From positions 1-64,000 of the forward strand of contig CAKSMF010000002.1 of the NCBI GenBank assembly GCA_934474025.1: 64,000 nt of DNA, read 5' to 3'. A program made the position numbers and the translations under genes. Source of the DNA: an uncultured Ruminococcus sp. GTDB taxonomy: Bacteria > Bacillota > Clostridia > Oscillospirales > Ruminococcaceae. This document shows, piece after piece, positions 61,377 through 64,000 of this stretch. Every line of letters begins with the position of its first letter. Position 1 is the stretch's first letter. The notes under the pieces are model-generated. The model had not been told where the DNA came from and made no database searches. It was given only the letters and a program-made list of their open reading frames with translations.

Positions 61377-63053
61377 TCACTTAATTTCTGTAATAATATC
61401 ATCAATTGAACCGCCGGGTGGCAACATAGGAAGTACAAATTCATCACAGTCAACGGCACAATCTATAACAAAAGTTCCGTCATATGCGAATGATTCCTGA
61501 ACAGCCTTGCGGAGTTCGTCTTTTGTGAAAACTCTTGCACCCTTTGCACCGAAAGCTTCAGCAAGCTTTACAAAATCAGTCTGACGGGTATCAAGAGTAG
61601 TATTTGAATAATGCTTATCAAAGAAAAGTGTCTGCCATTGACGAACCATTCCAAGAACGCCATTATTCATGATTACAACTGTAAGGTGAGTGCCTTGTGT
61701 TACTGATGTAGCAAGTTCATTGAGGTTCATTCCGAAACTTCCGTCACCAGTAAAGAGAATACTTCTTCTTCCGGTTGCCTCGTATGCTCCGATTGCTGCA
61801 CCCATTCCGAAGCCCATAGTTCCTAAACCGCCACTTGTAAGGAATGTACGTGGTTTTTTTAGCGGATATCTCTGAGCAGTCCACATCTGGTGCTGTCCTA
61901 CATCTGTAACAATATTAGCATCTTTTTCATATTCGCTTACGATATCGACAATTGCAAATGGGTCAAGTTCTCTGCCAGACCTTGCACTTTCAACACGTTT
62001 TTCCTCTTCTGCCTTGAGTTCTTCAATACGAGCTGACCATTCAGAATGCTTCTTTTCTTCAACGATTGCTGTCAAACGTTCAACAGCGTCCTTGATGTCT
62101 CCCTGTATGGAAAGAGTTGCCGGAATATTTTTATCAAGTTCTGCATTGTCAATATCGATATGTATTATACGGAAGTTCTTAGCAAAACGTTTCTTATCGC
62201 CAGTAGCTCTGTCAGAAAATCTTGCACCAAGAGCGATAACTAAATCTGCCTCATCTTCTGCAACTGATGACGCATAATGACCATGCATTCCCTGCATACC
62301 AAGGAAATGCGGATTATCATACGGTACTGCGGAAAGTCCCATAAGAGAACAACCCATAGGAGAGTCAATTTTTTCAGCAAGAGCAATTATTTCATCAGAT
62401 GCTTTACCGGAAATTACTCCTCCGCCAAAGTATATATAAGGTCTTTCACTTGCATTGATAATTTTACTAGCTTCTTCGAGTTTGTCTTCTTGTGCAAGGT
62501 TGAGAGGATACGGAATAACCGGCTGTGCTTCCGGAGTATATTCACATAAAGCTGTCTGTACATCTTTCGGAATATCAACAAGTACAGGACCAGGTCTGCC
62601 GGATTTTGCAATTTTGAAAGCCATACGCAAAGTGTCAGCAAGTTCTTTTACATCTTTTACGATAAAATTATGCTTTGTAACAGGCATTGTTACTCCTACA
62701 ATATCAACTTCCTGAAAGCTGTCACGTCCTATGAGACTGCATGGAACATTTCCGGTAATAGCAACCATCGGAACAGAGTCAAGGTATGCAGTAGCGATTC
62801 CGGTAACAAGGTTAGTTGCACCAGGACCGGAAGTAGCAATTACAACACCTACTTTTCCGGTAGCTCTTGCATAGCCGTCAGCAGAATGAGATGCTCCCTG
62901 TTCATGAGCCGTAAGTACGTGTTTTATTCTGTCACGACAAATATAAAGTTCATCAAAAAGATTTATAACCTGTCCCCCTGGGTAGCCGAAAACGGTAGTA
63001 CACCCTTGTTCAATTAAGGTTTCAACAACAATTTTTGCTCCTGATATTTTCAT
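61377..63053 (-). CDS. ilvB: acetolactate synthase large (catalytic) subunit
   Basis: This thiamine-diphosphate enzyme makes acetolactate/acetohydroxybutyrate. The 558 residues show the catalytic Glu region GCTTVFGYPGGQVI and TAHEQGASHSADGYARATG, FAD-region motifs (LGMQGMHGHYASS), and the ThDP motif GDGSFGMNLNELAT. It heads the ilvBNC part of the operon behind a leader with a small peptide frame and an attenuator hairpin. The anabolic form is favoured over the catabolic AlsS because of the adjacent ilvN. Confidence 0.98.
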   Translation of the reverse strand: MKISGAKIVVETLIEQGCTTVFGYPGGQVINLFDELYICRDRIKHVLTAHEQGASHSADGYARATGKVGVVIATSGPGATNLVTGIATAYLDSVPMVAITGNVPCSLIGRDSFQEVDIVGVTMPVTKHNFIVKDVKELADTLRMAFKIAKSGRPGPVLVDIPKDVQTALCEYTPEAQPVIPYPLNLAQEDKLEEASKIINASERPYIYFGGGVISGKASDEIIALAEKIDSPMGCSLMGLSAVPYDNPHFLGMQGMHGHYASSVAEDEADLVIALGARFSDRATGDKKRFAKNFRIIHIDIDNAELDKNIPATLSIQGDIKDAVERLTAIVEEKKHSEWSARIEELKAEEEKRVESARSGRELDPFAIVDIVSEYEKDANIVTDVGQHQMWTAQRYPLKKPRTFLTSGGLGTMGFGMGAAIGAYEATGRRSILFTGDGSFGMNLNELATSVTQGTHLTVVIMNNGVLGMVRQWQTLFFDKHYSNTTLDTRQTDFVKLAEAFGAKGARVFTKDELRKAVQESFAYDGTFVIDCAVDCDEFVLPMLPPGGSIDDIITEIK

Positions 63054-63096
63054 GATTAAAAAGTCCTTTATAATAAAATTTTTCGATTTAAAGTAC

Positions 63097-63129
63097 TAAT
63101 AAACAAGCCCCCGACACTCTGCCGGAGGC
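63097..63129 (-). terminator. attenuator-like terminator in the ilvB leader
   Basis: On the minus strand GCCTCCGGCA (63120-63129) pairs with TGTCGGGGGC (63107-63116) across a 3-nt loop, followed by TTGTTTATTAG. It lies about 40 nt after the leader-peptide stop and about 50 nt before ilvB. That placement inside a leader suits attenuation. Confidence 0.75.
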
Positions 63130-63168
63130 TCTAACTTAAGCTTTCTATACTCTGAAAGGTACATTAAA

Positions 63169-63276
63169 TCAGGTAAGAGAACCAGTTACGAACGGGCAGA
63201 ATGAAGAACGACACAAGCCACTAAGGACTGTGCCGGTAATAATGACTATACCGGAAAGAACAAAACCTATTCTCAT
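63169..63276 (-). CDS. 35-residue leader peptide rich in Ile/Val/Leu
   Basis: ATG 63276 has a perfect AGGAGG seven bases upstream. The peptide begins MRIGFVLSGIVIITGTVLSG and ends VTGSLT. Ile, Val and Leu make up a large part of the first 21 residues, including IVII and TVL. It lies between a good promoter and an intrinsic terminator directly before ilvB, as expected for ribosome-mediated attenuation of branched-chain amino-acid synthesis. CCGGTA/TACCGG inside the frame can form a hairpin. No T-box signature was found in the leader. A small membrane peptide is an alternative. Confidence 0.65.
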   Translation of the reverse strand: MRIGFVLSGIVIITGTVLSGLCRSSFCPFVTGSLT

Positions 63277-63308
63277 TCTGGTTACCTCCTAAGTACTCTT
63301 TAGTTTAT

Positions 63309-63337
63309 ATAATATCACTTTATTATCATAAAATCAA
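63309..63337 (-). promoter_or_regulatory. ilvB operon promoter
   Basis: Minus strand TTGATT (63332-63337), 17-nt spacer, TATTAT (63309-63314), about 33 bp before the leader-peptide start. Confidence 0.7.
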
Positions 63338-63468
63338 TAAAAACATTAATTTTCGTAAAAAGTCTACAAAAAATATTTATATATACATACTCGGATTATA
63401 TATTTTTCTGATGAAATTTCTACAGATATTCTGAAATATATTAACTGTCTGAAACCTCGTATTAATTA

Positions 63469-63497
63469 TTGACATATCCAATTAAATGATATATAAT
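63469..63497 (+). promoter_or_regulatory. promoter of the zinc-ribbon gene
   Basis: TTGACA (63469-63474), 17-nt spacer, TATAAT (63492-63497), about 46 bp before ATG 63543. Confidence 0.85.
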
Positions 63498-63542
63498 TAA
63501 TTTAATGTTTCCCAAATAATTAAGAAAGGAAAATTTCAATTT

Positions 63543-64000
63543 ATGTTTTGTAGTTCATGCGGAAAAATGATTGATGATGATGCAATATTCTGTCCGGCGT
63601 GTGGCAAAAAAATAAAAAGGATTCCACAAGATGAAACTTTTTCGCCGACAGGTAAAGTATCCCTTGAAAAAACAACAGATATCCCGATTACAGAAGATGA
63701 ACCCATTAAAACTCCTGAAAACAATGAACAAACTGAATTTTCACAAGAAAAAACACAACCCGAAGAAGTTGCTTCCGAAAACAATAAGAATTTTTTTGGA
63801 AGTGTCGAACCTATAAGCCATATAAGTGCAAATCCTGTTACAGAAAGTTCACCGAAAGTTTCAGAAACACATTCACGTGAATCTCTGCCGGATTTAGTTC
63901 TGCGTAAAAAATCAGAAGAACAATCTGATATTTCACAGGAAGATAGTTCCTCACAGGAAAATAATCAGCCTTATGACGATAATTCAAATACACAATACAT
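63543..64000 (+). CDS. zinc-ribbon protein with long acidic linker, cut by window end
   Basis: The visible 152 codons begin with a zinc ribbon (MFCSSCGKMIDDDAIFCPACGKKI, two Cys pairs at residues 3/6 and 17/20; only motif letters matter here), followed by a Glu/Ser/Thr/Pro/Asn-rich, probably disordered stretch to the window edge. AAGAAAGGAAAA precedes ATG 63543. Such N-terminal ribbons often precede a membrane helix and an extracytoplasmic domain in Firmicutes; that part lies outside the window. Confidence 0.8.
   Translation, partial: MFCSSCGKMIDDDAIFCPACGKKIKRIPQDETFSPTGKVSLEKTTDIPITEDEPIKTPENNEQTEFSQEKTQPEEVASENNKNFFGSVEPISHISANPVTESSPKVSETHSRESLPDLVLRKKSEEQSDISQEDSSSQENNQPYDDNSNTQY

Noticed and set aside
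63097..63337. T-box riboswitch before ilvB
   Set aside because: The leader is too short and no T-box GGTGGNACCGCG-type sequence is present; peptide attenuation fits better.

Overview
The window is A+T-rich DNA from a low-GC, spore-lineage Firmicute. It most resembles a fibrolytic Ruminococcus/Oscillospiraceae relative, an assignment that is inference from gene content. The pointers are a secreted GH74 xyloglucanase ending in a type I dockerin (cellulosome-type anchoring), a GH94 cellobiose-type phosphorylase, pyruvate phosphate dikinase, rubrerythrin plus superoxide reductase (strict anaerobe), HydE ([FeFe]-hydrogenase maturation), SpoVS and SpoVAC, and several surface proteins with Thr/Glu-rich linkers. 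Most isolated genes have near-consensus sigma-A promoters with 17-nt spacing.

Layout. 1-620: a leftward promoter, then a Val-Asp-Phe-Gly tRNA operon with its own promoter and terminator (all minus). 706-4000: ymdB, spoVS and recG (minus). 4119-6910: yloU-fakA, a small helical protein with a hairpin over its Shine-Dalgarno, and a decayed coding remnant. 6913-9650: superoxide reductase-rubrerythrin, then two secreted proteins (minus). 9770-16750: pth-mfd, then the dockerin-bearing GH74 enzyme. 16799-19507: ppdK (minus). 19860-24780: a mini leucine-rich-repeat protein, glmU, a two-component system with an unusual acidic Pro/Glu/Thr-rich sensor, and spoVAC without spoVAD/VAE. 25161-29460: a phosphopantetheinyl transferase with a non-ATG start, an SH3b-repeat membrane protein and the GH94 phosphorylase.

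29464-30607 (minus): two neighbouring genes, a GNAT acetyltransferase and an ATC-hydrolase-family protein, each broken by one in-frame stop behind an intact promoter with an operator-like palindrome. 30676-35873 (minus): a Gld-type ABC operon (ATPase, permease, GldG-like, DUF4340) plus one small conserved-looking gene. 35959-44332 (minus): the classical rimP-nusA-ylxR-ylxQ-infB-rbfA-nrnA-truB-ribF translation operon, with a leader of about 370 nt. 44379-49447 (plus): an orphan solute-binding lipoprotein, a large polytopic membrane protein and a Big2-domain protein.

49451-63337 (minus): a long biosynthetic run, ilvB-ilvN-ilvC-ilvD-(hypothetical)-leuC-leuD-leuB-(DUF815 ATPase)-ilvA-ridA-nadA-hydE. 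It covers nearly all of isoleucine, valine and leucine synthesis except leuA and an aminotransferase. Its leader encodes a 35-residue Ile/Val/Leu-rich peptide followed by an attenuator-like terminator and lacks a T-box signature. At the right edge a zinc-ribbon protein begins and runs off the window.

The least explained signals are: a roughly 70-115 bp structured element found just upstream of the Shine-Dalgarno of both the superoxide reductase and rimP genes, with two degenerate relatives between ilvC and ilvD; the ilvB leader peptide/attenuator; and three loci where TGA stands where Trp is expected or TAG where Gln is expected.
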